DNA of 64,000 bases from Hansfordia pulvinata (lineage: Eukaryota > Ascomycota > Sordariomycetes > Xylariales). Where the stretch lies: NCBI GenBank assembly GCA_006538405.1, contig BJKQ01000007.1, positions 682,001-746,000 of the forward strand, read 5' to 3'. Of the stretch, positions 1-10,971 are shown piece by piece; within the stretch, counting starts at the first letter, position 1, and each line of letters opens with the position of its first letter. The notes beneath the pieces are model-generated. The model saw only the letters and a list, made by a program, of their open reading frames with translations. It made no database searches and was not told where the DNA came from. The translations under genes were made by a program, and so were the position numbers.

Positions 1-617
1 TGATAGTGAGGGCCGGCCAGTCGGGAGGAGTAGAAGTCGCGATGCGATGAAGCTGTCACGAAATTTCATTAGCGCGCCCGAGGCCAGCTGCAGCAGGCGG
101 TCCGGGTACCTGGAGACATGTACCAGGGGCGCATAAATGTGGACCGTGAACTGGGCCAGTGATGATAACACGGCCCAGTGTCTTTAATCTCACAGTGGGA
201 TCCGGCTATGGTTCATTTAGCACTCAAAATCTCCAGATCGACACCGGTTGATCGGTTGAGAGATATCGGTCTATCCACGTGCCCAATCATAACGGATTTT
301 TCCATCCAAGAGCCTCTGCCACCTCGATCAGCCTCACCTTAGTAGCAAGGTGTCCCAGTGGACGGCCGTCCTCCAGGATGGTCCATTGACGGTAACGAGA
401 CTGAATAGCACATCTCGCGAGAGCATACGATCACAAAGGCGCCGAAATCCCAGTCTCTAACAAGACAACAAAAAAGTTAATTCGCTCCCATTCATCGCCA
501 GCGAGCCCCAAACCCCCCGTGCCTTCGTCCCACACACGCTGAACTGGTCGTCTCATCACCTCCGGCGAGACTCTTTTAGGCCGGTGGTCGATTGCAAACG
601 AGAACCAAGTTGCCGGT
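1..617. other. Left-edge intergenic stretch
   Basis: I see no convincing gene here. Open frames are short and lack supporting splice sites or family motifs. It is downstream of the TPR-like gene, so part of it is probably that gene's 3' untranslated region. Confidence 0.5.
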
Positions 618-2181
618 TTAGCCACTCTGTGTCCTAGATATATTGCCTATCACAGCTTCCCAGCGCGCCAGCCCTGCTATGCGGTACTTGGCACCACTCT
701 GGCCTCGAGTCTCGTTCAGCGCCAGTAGCATTTGACGCGACCGGCTCAGGGCCCCCAAACTCTCATCACTGAACGACTTCTTGCTCAGCAAGTCGCACAT
801 GGACATGACAATGACGCGAGCCGTGCATGCCTCGTTTGGCGTGCACATCCCGTTGGTGATGCAGCGTCCGTGGCCGTCGAGCCTGCAATTGGCGTGCGTA
901 AGAGTGTTGGCCCGGGCCAAAGCTTTCACCCACCAACGCTCCGCTTTGCCGAGATGGGCACCGCCTTGTAAATGATGTATCCTGGCAAGACTGATGGTGA
1001 GTCTCAAGGTCTCGAAGTCGGGCAGGGTGTCTCCCGTCTTTAGTATCTGGGAACACGTCCCCTCGGCTTCCCCCCATCGGCCCTGCGCCAGCTGCGCTTC
1101 GACGAGACTCAGCTGCACCCGCACCTTGTGCAGTAAGAACGGTCCACCGTTTGGGAAGACAACTCTCCTCAGCTGATCGGTGATGTGTGCTTCTCCCGCC
1201 GATGGAGAGCCCAGGTCCACCAGCGCGCTGCTGATGCCGCATTGGATGTCCCAGTACTCCTCCTCCAGGCAGAGGACACCCTGCAGTGACCGGTACATGC
1301 CCTGGCAAGCTCGGTAGCAAGCCAGCGCTGCCGACCAGTCGCCCCGGGAGCTGTGCACCTGGCCCTTGACCAGTGTCTTCTTGATGAGCACCACTGTCAC
1401 TAGGGACACTCCCTGGGGCGCCGGATTCCAGCCCCTGAGCATGAGTTGGGCGGCCTCCATGTGGCCCATGTGGAACGCGGTCATCGCTCGCTGCGTAACC
1501 ACCTGGCCGACTCGGGCCCCGGCGAGGGCTACTCCTACGTTCCTCAAGATCAGTTCTTCCGCCTCCCGCACGGTGGCAGGATCATCGCCGTCATGGCGCT
1601 GGTGTCCGAGAAAAGAGAACTGAGAGTCCACGTGGCGCAGGAAAAGGGAGAAATTGAGGTCTGGTATCACAGCCCAAGCTGCTTGCCTGACGCGGCTCAG
1701 AAAGAAGATCCGGTCTTCAGCGCGGGATAGGGACGCAGCCTCCCCGAGCGAGTACGCAAGTTCCATCTGGGTGCCGTGAGGCAAGCAGGTGAAGAGTCTT
1801 GGGCACAAAGAAAGCACGTGTTTGAGGTGGATCAGTGTCGATGCAAGGTTGGCAGGCCTGGGACGACGGATCAGTGGCTGTAAACTTGCGTTGTTAGGTC
1901 GTGATGGGCAGGGCCGCCACCCACGGTAGTGTCAGATACCTCCAGGGTATCGATCTGAACAGTATCAGCAAAGCCTGCTGCCGCCAGAATGATAGCGCTC
2001 TGCCAGGCATCTCATCGCGGATGTCCGTCGCATCGTTGATTTTCGTCGCGGCGGAGGCACGGATGTAGACGCCATCACCCGGCCGACGCTCAAAAACGCC
2101 AACTCTGATCCCCTGTTCAACAAAGTCCGAGAACACACAATTCCCGGCTCGTGAGCTCCGAGAACCAAAATCTTGCAGCAT
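618..2181 (-). CDS. TPR-like helical-repeat protein, hypothetical (2 exons)
   Basis: Best model: ATG at 2181, exon 1 2181-1940, a 55-nt intron 1939-1885 (donor GTATCT, a CTAAC branch site, acceptor AAG), exon 2 1884-618, giving about 502 residues. The large exon has no ATG at its start, which is why I add the upstream exon; the phase-2 join keeps the frame. Most of exon 2 is amphipathic helix pairs with TPR-like spacing of small and aromatic residues, for example around RGDWSAALACYRACQGMY and AQGRWGEAEGTCSQILKTGD. Such repeats usually form scaffolds or the sensor end of fungal STAND/NLR proteins. No NACHT or NB-ARC nucleotide-binding motif is visible. An open stretch further upstream (2212-2541, same frame, closed by TAG) could be another exon or decayed coding DNA, so this may be the 3' remnant of a larger gene. 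Function unknown. Confidence 0.42.
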
Positions 2182-4152
2182 TCTCTAGACAGCGCGGTCA
2201 AAATGGCATCTCTAGGACCAGGCAACCGTCGCATCGGCGGCCCAGCGTCTCCGGGGACACAACGCCCATTGGAAGAGTTGGGAGTCGATCTTCTCTTCGG
2301 GGGACAGCTGAGTACAGATCATGATCATGCAAGACAAGTTTTGCGCCAACTTGCCGACCAGCCATCCCGGGAGGATCCTCATGTCTGTTAAGAGCTGCTG
2401 TGCCCGGTGTATCTCATCCCCCTCATTCCCCTCATCGATTCTGCGCATTGGCCGTACCTCGTAAGGGGCTGGGCTATGAAGAGGGCGAGGGCTATGGGTA
2501 GAACGGGTTGGCGCCTCGCCGTATACGATTATGTGAGGCATGGCACGGGGTCAGGCTTTGGCCGGCAGTTTGGTGTCTCTCGAAGGGTGCGACAATAAGA
2601 AAAGGAATCCGTGTCAGGACGAGTGGCCTGCGTTGACCCAATAGGTTGATGCTCGCTGATGGAATAATGGAGTAAGTAGAGAATCGATGAATGCAGATGG
2701 GATGGAACAGTTTGACTGCGGATGGGTCGCCCGCCCCTTCATGGTAGAGGTAGGTAGACACCATGGTCAATCCAAGGACCGCGGTGCATCATCAGAAGTG
2801 GCTTCGTACCTTAGGTACCACCTAAGCTTCGTAGCTCCGCGGCTTCCCCCGGACCCCCGTGTCTAACTCGGGTCGAAGTTGCCGCCTCTCACTTGCTGCG
2901 TATTGCCATTGGCTCCCAGTGGAGGAAGTCACGAGAGATAACGGTGCGTCTTTCAGCAGGGGCAACCGTGGCATCTCGTGCAAACGGTTACCGGACAGAC
3001 TGCGGCGGGGCACCACAACTGGGATGACAGTGCCGTGGCGGCGCAACGCAGCGCTTTCCAAGTATCAGCCCTTTCTTTCCTTGTCTCCACCGGGAAGTAC
3101 GAGGGAAAACTTTCAACCTCTCGGCAGAATGGCATCAAGATGACAAAATCCGTGTCTAGTGAATGTGGTGCTTGTGATGTTCCCAGGACAATGCCTTGTG
3201 CTGAGTGCTAGAAACGCGTCTCATCGTGGAAACTGTACTCGCACAGAAAGTGTAGGACAGATGAATTGGCATGCCTTGGTCAATCGGCTCCAAAACCAGA
3301 GAGACGAGCCGGAGATTGATCACATAGCCCTCATGCGGCTTGAAAAGCTCGCTGCTTCCAGCCCGGGCCCGGCAGAACGTCTTTCCAGCCCGGGAAGTTG
3401 GGCGAAGTAGCTAGCAGAGAGTTGATGAGTGCGTCCGGTTGTTGACCAACCTGCTGGAAGTAAGCCCCTAACTAGCATCCGGTCCCTTGCGAACGCCGGT
3501 CCACCACATATGTATAGTGTCGAATCTTTCTCAGCGAGTATACCTAATGACACGCCATCTGATGAGGCAAGGCAGTGGTCGATATCGAACCACGATTCGA
3601 GTGGGGCCCATGTCCGTGTTGGAAGTATTAGTAGACGACGACTCTCACAGGACTGGCTGCCATCTCTCACAACCCGTTTCTGACCTGAACCAGCATAGAT
3701 ACCGGGGAGAACTGCTCCAGAAAGACTGGGGTGTAAATGTGGCACTCTGGTTGCGTTGCTGCGAAGGGGACCTACATCGTCACTCGGTTCCACAAATGCA
3801 TCGCAGCACGTATATCCTCGGCGGTCTAAAGCATAATCATTTTCGAGGCCACGCCACAACGCCAGGCTCGGATCCATCTTCCACGCGAGAGGAACAAAGA
3901 GGCAAAGAGAAAGAAAAAGAGAGGAAGCAGGGACATGACCAGCCCCATGCTACCTGAGCGACAAAGAAGATCCAGCAAGGTCCGCCTGCGATACCCGTAC
4001 TCCTCCAGCCCCTGGGGTCGTCCCCTCCTCCAGACCTTTCGTTTCTGGTTTCGACCGCTTGTTCATACACACGAGGCCATGGAGTAAGAAAAGAAAACAG
4101 TAAAGATAGATACACGACGGGATACACACGACCTAGACCGCCAGAAGCAGCG
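2182..4152. other. Intergenic stretch with no clear gene
   Basis: Apart from the 2212-2541 open stretch mentioned under the TPR-like gene, I see no coding signal with family motifs or splice sites. The right part would be the 3' flank of the membrane-protein gene at 4153-5378. Confidence 0.45.
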
Positions 4153-5378
4153 TCACCGCCCGCTGGGCGGCGGCGAGAAGCAGATGACAATGTCGGACGC
4201 CTCGATCGGGCTGCCGTTCCCGCTGCAGCTCGCCCGCTTCTGCTGCTGCTCGCCGGCCCCTCTCCACGCCGTCGTCGCCGCCCGCCCCAGCGAGCTCACC
4301 AGCGACGACCTCCCGGGCGACCTCGGCGTCGCCGCGCCTGCGTCCCAGCCCGGGTCCGCGGCCCGGGGCGAGTAGCCGGCCTGCTCCTGGAACTGATGCT
4401 GCGGCGGCGGCGGCGGCGGAGTCCCGACCGCCCAGGGGCCCTGGGGGCTCCGCGGGCTCGCCGGGCTACCGTCCGGGCCCCAGAGGATCCGCGAGCTCTG
4501 CGGGCTCAGCGGGCTCGGCGGGACACGCAGGCTCGGCGGGCTGCGCGGGCTCACGCTGTAGCAACTGTCACCGCCGCCGCCGCCGCTGCGGGTGGTGCAC
4601 GAGCTCGGGGCCGACGGCGACCCCAGCGACACGAAGCTTTCGCCGCAGAACTCGGTCACCGGGGACGCGGACGACGGCCACAGGCCCAGGCCGCCGCCGG
4701 CGCACACGTGGAGTCCCATCATCGCGGGCGTCGTCGGCCGTGTCGCCTCTGCCGTGCCGCCGTCGTCGTGGCCACCCCGTCGGTCATGATCATAATCATC
4801 GACAGCAGCCGCAGCAGTAGCAGCTGAAATAGGAGGAGGAGGAGGAGGAGGAGGAGGAGGCGCATAGAAGTCAGACTCAGAGACTCGTCCTCCGTGAGCC
4901 GCGTGCGCCCCCGCCTTCGGACCCGGTGCGGCGCCGATCACCGCCGCGGGGGAAGATCCCGGCACGAACGCCGGCTCCGGCGCCCTGACGGCCATCTCGG
5001 CGCCATGCTGCTGCTGTTGATGCCGCCTGCTTCCCTCGCCCTCGACGCCCGCATCCGGGGCGAAACCCCCAGCCCCTTCTCGTCCGCCACGATGTCCAGC
5101 GACCGGGACGATCTCCGGCCACCTCCGCCGGTGCCGTCGCGCCAGCTTCTCCTCTGCCTCCTCCTACTCCTCCCCCTGTCCTCCCCGTCGCCATCCCGCT
5201 CGCCGTTGAGTTCGCCCGAGTAGCACCGGAAAGATAGCGGCGAGCCCGCGGCCGCGCTCCGCCTGATCCCGCCCCTCCTTCTCCGCCAGAGCCTGATGGA
5301 GAGGAAGAGCGCCAGGGCCAGCGGAGCGACGGAGGCGCCGGCGGCGATGCCCGCGACGGCCGCCGTGGAGAGGGCCAT
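4153..5378 (-). CDS. Single-pass membrane protein, helix and disordered tail only (family member 1)
   Basis: Start ATG at 5378. Residues about 5-30 form one hydrophobic helix (AGIAAGASVAPLALALFLSI) followed at once by RLWRRRR, a basic stop-transfer patch placing the tail in the cytosol. The tail is about 370 residues of low-complexity Ser/Pro/Gly/Gln, with poly-Pro from a (GGA)n run at about 4831-4860 and many SP motifs. The reading frame changes near the C5 run at 5066-5070: upstream frame ends in VADEKGLG, downstream frame continues GFAPDAGVEGEG and runs to the stop at 4153. One extra base in that run joins them without loss; I could not find an intron that does. Architecture matches the four other minus-strand genes at 13.4, 19.7, 23.1 and 28.0 kb, but this copy has no cysteine-rich ectodomain, and none is detectable upstream. 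Function unknown. Confidence 0.55.
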
Positions 5379-7164
5379 TTCTCTCTTCTCTCCTCTTCAC
5401 CGGACACAATTGTTCGCCGTCCCTTTGTCTCGATCTTAACTTCCTGTCGCTCCTCTGGGAGTTGGGTTTGTGGAAGTCGAAAGGCTGAGCGGGCAGGGGC
5501 CCGGCGCGCCGTGGCTTCAAGTTGGGAAAGAAAGAGAAAAATTGATCAAACCCCCAAAGGCTGAGCTGGCGTGGGTGTTTCTGGGGGTGAGGTTTGACAA
5601 AAATAGCGTCGGCGTCTAGGAGTATCAAGATCAACATGAAAAGGGCGATTCGACAGCCAGTCGATGGATGTTGGGTGAAGATTGATTCGTTGTAGGAGAG
5701 CCGCTCACGCCTCGTCGATGCGGAAGGGGGTGAGCATGTCTATTTCAGTCACCACTCCTTTTGGCCCGTTGGCCTTCCGTGCGCCGTCGCCCATCACGTC
5801 ACGTCACGTCACGTCACGGCGCGGCAGACCCAGCCGGTCTCGGGGTGATAAAGGGTGGAATGTCCAGAACCCCCCTCTCCAACACACTGCCCATCGTCGC
5901 AGGCGTCGACATGCGCTCTGGTTGGAGTTGCACACGCGTAGACGCTGGTTATGCCTCGTGCATATCCGTACGGCGTGTCCCGCCGCGCACATAGCCAGTT
6001 ATGCTACCGCCCCAAGCGCCGGGTGACGGAGGCAGAGGGCGTACGCGATGATCTCCCCGCAGGTATATCGCGGGACTTGGGGTTCAAGCAGCACAAGCAA
6101 TGCTCGCATCCCTGTCCGCTGGTGTAGTAGCGCAAGAGATACCCTCGGCGGCTACCGACCGGCCAGGACCTCACCACCAGACCGCGTTGGCGGGATCGAA
6201 AAGGGGGCGTCTCGTGCCTGCAGATAACACCCCGGCCAACACCAGGCTAACGAGCCCACCTTACCACCTTGTGCAGAATGGATGAAAGGGCTCGGCCGGC
6301 AGTCTACGCAGATCTGCCCGTGTCATCGTAGTGCGGAAACGCCGAGTCCGGGTCGCAGAAGACCGCCCCTCTGGCGCCAGCGTGCGACGAATGGCACGAG
6401 GTTCCAGGCCGCGCGGCCGGCGGCTGATGGGGATCGACACAGCTGGGCGCTTACCGCACAGTCTCGCTGGTTGCTTTCTGAGATAGCCGCAGAACCAACC
6501 GACGCGCAATACTCCGCGACCAATCCCATGCTCCCATTTCGGCTGCGTTTACGAAGGAATTGGCACCACCCAAGGCTTCACCCAAATCACCCTATATTCC
6601 AAAGGAAAGCCCCAGGCGACGACAAAAAACGGACAAATGGCAAGTATGGAGCAACGCCGAGGGAGGATAGCTCCGAGAGTATGTTGTGTATTTGGCTATC
6701 TACAATGGCGAGTTGATTTGGAATTTCGGTTCACGTATACTTGCTGGAAGTCTGATCCTGTTGACTGTTAGGAGCTCCTCAGGACAGGGGGTTGTCCATG
6801 GAGCAGTAAAATTGTGCTGGTATTAAACAGTGAAGACTGCGGAGTGAGCTGCCTGAAATTAAAACGCTACCCGACCCATATGACTAGGTAGATAGCCACA
6901 CTCAATACAAGAGGGAAAACAATATGATACATCAAGCCCGAAGCGCGTGCGAGCCCAGTCGCAACCTCGGACAGTCACTGCATCCTGGCCAGCGATTCTC
7001 ATATCCTTGAGCGACCTGCTCAATTCGATACCCGTATCCCGCCCGATTCGTAGAAACACTCCTGCCCGCCTGTGTCGGGATCGATACCTGGCAAATGCAC
7101 ATCTGCCAAAGCCGGCGAGTCAACGCGAGAAAGAACGTGCGCCTGCGCAGAGCTTGCCACAACG
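5379..7164. other. Promoter-side intergenic stretch
   Basis: No gene recognised. It contains the 5' flank of the gene ending at 5378, including a tandem TCACG array at 5794-5818 listed separately, and the 3' flank of the GH43 gene. Confidence 0.5.
5794..5818. promoter_or_regulatory. Five tandem TCACG units (TGACG half-sites on the minus strand)
   Basis: The plus strand shows five direct copies of TCACG; the minus strand therefore reads TGACG five times at 5-bp spacing, with TGACGT at the internal junctions. TGACGT is the core recognised by CREB/ATF-type bZIP factors. The array lies about 415 bp upstream of the start of the minus-strand gene at 5378. That it acts as a control site is inference; it could be a simple repeat. 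Confidence 0.3.
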
Positions 7165-8205
7165 TCAGAATGTGCCGCCCATGTCATTCTTGCCAGTCAA
7201 GAAGATATGGCCGTTCTCTCCAAAATTGAAGCCCGAGGAGTGCAGACACCTCTTGTGCTCGCCGCAGTTGGCATGGAACAGGATCCCGGAACCATCCTGC
7301 GCAACAGAGGCGCCACCTGGCGAAGTCAAGTTGTATTTGGGGTCCGTCTTCAAAATCGGGTTGTTGGACATGCGCTTGTAGGGGCCTTGGATCTCGTGCG
7401 AAACCGCGTAGTTCTGCTTGTAATCCTCCGTGTAGCACCCTGTGCTGAACCAGAGCACGTAGAGACCATCTTTGGTCCGGAACATGCTGGGCGCCTCGAC
7501 GAGCGGCCCGTCCGAGTCAATTCGGTCAAGAATTTTGACCTCTTCCCCCACCTTGGTGATGCCGTCGGCTGCCACCTCTTGGAGCATGATGGGCGTGCCG
7601 TGAATAGGTGGATTGGTATTGTCGCAAAATCCTCCATGGCCGGCGCTGTTCCCGTCGACTTTATACATGACATAGCGTTTGCCATCCACGTCTCGGAAAC
7701 CAGCGGGGTCGATAGCTCCACCATCGTCCAGGTGACAGGCGAACGGCTTGTCTTCCGGGATGTAGGGGCCAAGGGGTAGCATCGATACGGCAGCGCCGAC
7801 ACAGTGGCGTTTCGCATTCTGGGGTGTTTCGCCGGTGAAGTAAAGCACGTAGCTTCCATCGTCCATCTGCCACACATCCGGCGCCCAGATGTTCTTCTTG
7901 GCCGCCCAGGCCGGAAATTCGGGCAGCAGGTCCAAGTCCAAAAGCTCCCACTCGCCCTGATGTCCCGTGAACCAGGCCACCTGGACGTTCTTGCCGTTCC
8001 CGTTCGTAGCAAACGCGTACCAGTCGCCGAAAATGTCCTGCAGAATGGCTGGGTCGGGAAAGTCCATGCCCAGCACAGGCTTCCCGAGCGTTCTTGACAC
8101 GATCGAAACTGGGTGAGCTTCAGAAATCGGTGAGCATGCAGCCAGACGTAGCATGTAGAGTATGAGGAACAAAGAGGCCGCTGGGGCACTGTAGAATGAA
8201 GACAT
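7165..8205 (-). CDS. Secreted glycoside hydrolase family 43 protein
   Basis: I choose the ATG at 8205 because it puts a signal peptide first (hydrophobic core about residues 9-23, likely cut near LAACSP). An in-frame ATG at 8271 would bury it. The product is about 346 residues, a single five-bladed beta-propeller domain. The family's catalytic pattern is visible: the base Asp in FPDPA (about residue 51), the pKa-modulating Asp in GGAIDPAGF, and the acid Glu in LVEAPSMF. GH43 enzymes act outside the cell on arabinan, arabinoxylan or related plant side chains, releasing arabinose or xylose. The Glu motif is EAP rather than the commoner EGP, so the exact subfamily and substrate are open. No introns. 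It stands alone between accessory genes, with an E-box cluster about 0.8 kb upstream. Confidence 0.85.
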   Translation of the reverse strand: MSSFYSAPAASLFLILYMLRLAACSPISEAHPVSIVSRTLGKPVLGMDFPDPAILQDIFGDWYAFATNGNGKNVQVAWFTGHQGEWELLDLDLLPEFPAWAAKKNIWAPDVWQMDDGSYVLYFTGETPQNAKRHCVGAAVSMLPLGPYIPEDKPFACHLDDGGAIDPAGFRDVDGKRYVMYKVDGNSAGHGGFCDNTNPPIHGTPIMLQEVAADGITKVGEEVKILDRIDSDGPLVEAPSMFRTKDGLYVLWFSTGCYTEDYKQNYAVSHEIQGPYKRMSNNPILKTDPKYNLTSPGGASVAQDGSGILFHANCGEHKRCLHSSGFNFGENGHIFLTGKNDMGGTF

Positions 8206-10971
8206 AAGTGCCTCAAAGTGATGCAGGTATGCTGCCCGATTCGGATGACAAGGGGAGGAATGAGTGAACAAATCGGACAGCGAACATCATCCAACGATAT
8301 AGACACAGTTCAACTGAGTATTCTGTCTTGATGTCATCGTGTGAACAGACAGAGAAAAGCAAGCCCAGGGCCGAGAGTGCATGTTTCAAGTGTACCGCGG
8401 GGCAGTGATCGCGGCATTCGGATCAAGGGGGTGTTGAGGTCTTGTAGTTGACTCACTTTAAGGGCTAGAGATGCTGCGGCGCGCTTTTCACGTTGTCACG
8501 CTATCGCTGCGACTCACCAACAAAAGTTATGTGGGACTCGCTGAGATTCTCTTCCAGCTAGGTTGAGCTTGCTTTGCTTTGTGAATGGCGCTGCAGATCT
8601 AGTCGTCGTCGACCCTGGCATGTCGAGCCGGTGTGCTGTGCCACGATGCTCATCCTGGTCGCTGCAAGGTTTCCCGACATTCGAACGCGCTATACTGGTT
8701 ACTCTGCAAACCTGGCTGATACTCGTACTCACTCGAATCCAGCTGAAGACGCGTTCGAAGCGCCCCTCTTTCATCGTCGTTCACAGAAAGGTGGGCTTGG
8801 TCTTAGCTTCAATGGCCGCCCACGGTCTTTTGAGCTCGGATGAGCATGCAAGCTGGTTGGCGGGACCCAATCAGTCATTGCGTAACCTTGTCGTCGTGTA
8901 GCAAGCGTTGTCAGAGAACGCCCAATGTCGGGAGTAGGGCAGTCATCGTATTGGTGGGGTGTGTAGCACGCGAGAAGCACAAGGCAACGTGATGCTTCTT
9001 CGCGCTCACGGTGTAGATTCTACACGTGGCCCCGAATTTACACGTGGCCCCGTCTGAGATGCTCCAGTCGGAACGCTTTTGCCATATGATGATTATGCAG
9101 CGTCGGCTCCTTCCGAGCGACGTGCTTGAAAGCTTGGGACTCGGAAGGGCCGATGCAGTGACGCCAGTTCGGGGAAGGCGCCGATGGGCTGCTGAAGAGG
9201 AAGTCACGCGGACGGCATCTCTGACGCCATCGATCGCCAACGCTTCCGCCGAAACCACCATCGCCAGCCGGGACTGTCCGGTGCCGGAAGAAAGGGCAGC
9301 CTCATTTTCGGTATATCGAGAGGGTGATCCGTCCGGCCCGGGCACATTCCTGAATTGACATTACGTCTCTGGCCGCGCCGTGGCCATTTGCCAGTGGCCC
9401 GAAGATCTCTCGATTCTCTGCTTCTACATAAAGTCAACATGACACTGCGGGTTTGTGTCCAGCGAGACTTGCAGAGGGGCCTCGCGTGATCTTTATTCCT
9501 TCTGTTCTTAATTCGAGTTCAGCCACACCATCATGGGTACTAAGCCCCCGGGTCATAGCCACGGCGTAGGCCACTATTACTGGCCAGTGGCTCGGTCTGA
9601 GAGCTCAGAGTCGGACGACTATGACCAGGATTAGGTTGCTTCTCGGTATTAAAGACTTAGCGTGAGCCTTCAGAGCAACAGTTCTTTTGCTGCCTCACTT
9701 CTCTTTTCCCTTCATCTGGATGTAGGCGCGTGTGCGCCAAGCCGAGGGGCAGGATGCCGGTGTCTTAAATTGAATATCTCTGCTTCTCATTCGTTTTCCC
9801 CTTTCGCATTCAGTCAGCCACAGCATCACAAGCCTCGAGCCACACCGTCATTACCACCGCCGGTTTCTGCGTCTGAAGAGGTGCAGCGAATCTCATTGTC
9901 ATGGTCCTGGACCAGCTTGAATCCCTTTGGAGCGTCGAAGACACGTTTCAGTACCAGATATCGGTTAATTGATCCTCCCAGGGGGTTCTGAGGATGGCAT
10001 GAAGAAGCGTGGGCTGGGGCGATACGAAGTGCATGCACACTCTCGGTGCTTCGTGCTCCCCACGTAGAAGAGGGCCCATTTGCGACGCAGACAGACGGCA
10101 GGGTGTCATAGCGGCCCTGTTGCAGACTAACGGGCGACAGATTCGCCGCAACCGGGGAGAGTCGGAGCTGAGTTCAACCAGAACTATACCGAGAAAAAGT
10201 TCTGGGCGAGACAAGAGTTGGAGACCAGGCTGTTCAGGGCGTTCGATGAATTCGAGGAGTTCGGGATGAAAGTTTCATCGAGGAGCTCTGGGTGAAAGTC
10301 TTGCACGCCCCGAGCCGCATCGTGGAGGGGGGGTTGCCGATGCGGAAACGCGCCCCGTCTCCGCGCAAGATGTCTCGAGGGCGGGAGAGGGCGGAGCGAA
10401 TGGGAGCGCGCACGACAAGACAACTCGACCATCCCTTGAGTCTCCGTGCAAGGGAAGAAGCAAATCCATCTCCTTCCTACAGTTTTGTCTTAGGCATTGG
10501 CACTGCCTGCGACGCGAACCGGCGTATAGGCCATAGTGTCCTCACTGAGAATTTACCAGTGAACGCTAATATAGACATATAACACAATGATCTTGGCTGG
10601 ACGTATAACATGCCGTGCACTCTCGCATCATGACAACAGCAACCGCTGTGGTCAACGTCACAGGCTCAGGCCTAATTCACAGGACGCCGCGAAGATAGCT
10701 TAAACGTGATTATCGGGGTGTCATTGATCTACGATTCCGCACTACACAGGCAGGGAAGCAGTAGCTCTCATCGACCCCAAAGGCAAGACTGCCGGAACAA
10801 AAAGCAGAGACCGAAACGCCGTTTTCCAGACCCTGAACTGTATGATACAGTAAAGAACGCCGCCAAGAGAATTTTGTAATGCAAAGGCGCAGCGAGACAA
10901 GCGGCGGCAAGTGCCGATGAAGAGAGCGAACAAAAACGTCACAATCGCTGATCAAGCAGCTTAGTTGCACT
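8206..10971. other. Long intergenic stretch between GH43 and Cbf5
   Basis: No supported gene. It holds the GH43 promoter side (palindrome and two CACGTG sites at 9011-9051) and the 3' flank of cbf5. A 33-codon ATG frame at about 9533-9634 (His/Tyr-rich start, acidic end) is listed under findings but is too short to call. Confidence 0.5.
9011..9051. promoter_or_regulatory. Palindrome plus two CACGTG boxes
   Basis: Positions 9011-9025 form a perfect inverted repeat (GTGTAGA, one central T, TCTACAC). Directly after it the 13-mer TACACGTGGCCCC occurs twice, at 9021-9033 and 9039-9051, each with a CACGTG core bound by bHLH factors such as Cbf1/Pho4 types. The spacing is 18 bp. It lies about 0.8 kb upstream of the GH43 start. 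A regulatory role is inferred. Confidence 0.3.

Noticed and set aside
766..1320. Long open frame inside the TPR-like gene in another frame
   Set aside because: It is a shadow of the coding frame; composition is random and the TPR-like frame is far more protein-like.
9662..9991. 109-codon plus-strand frame
   Set aside because: It starts at GTG, not ATG, and shows no domain, splice or secretion signal.
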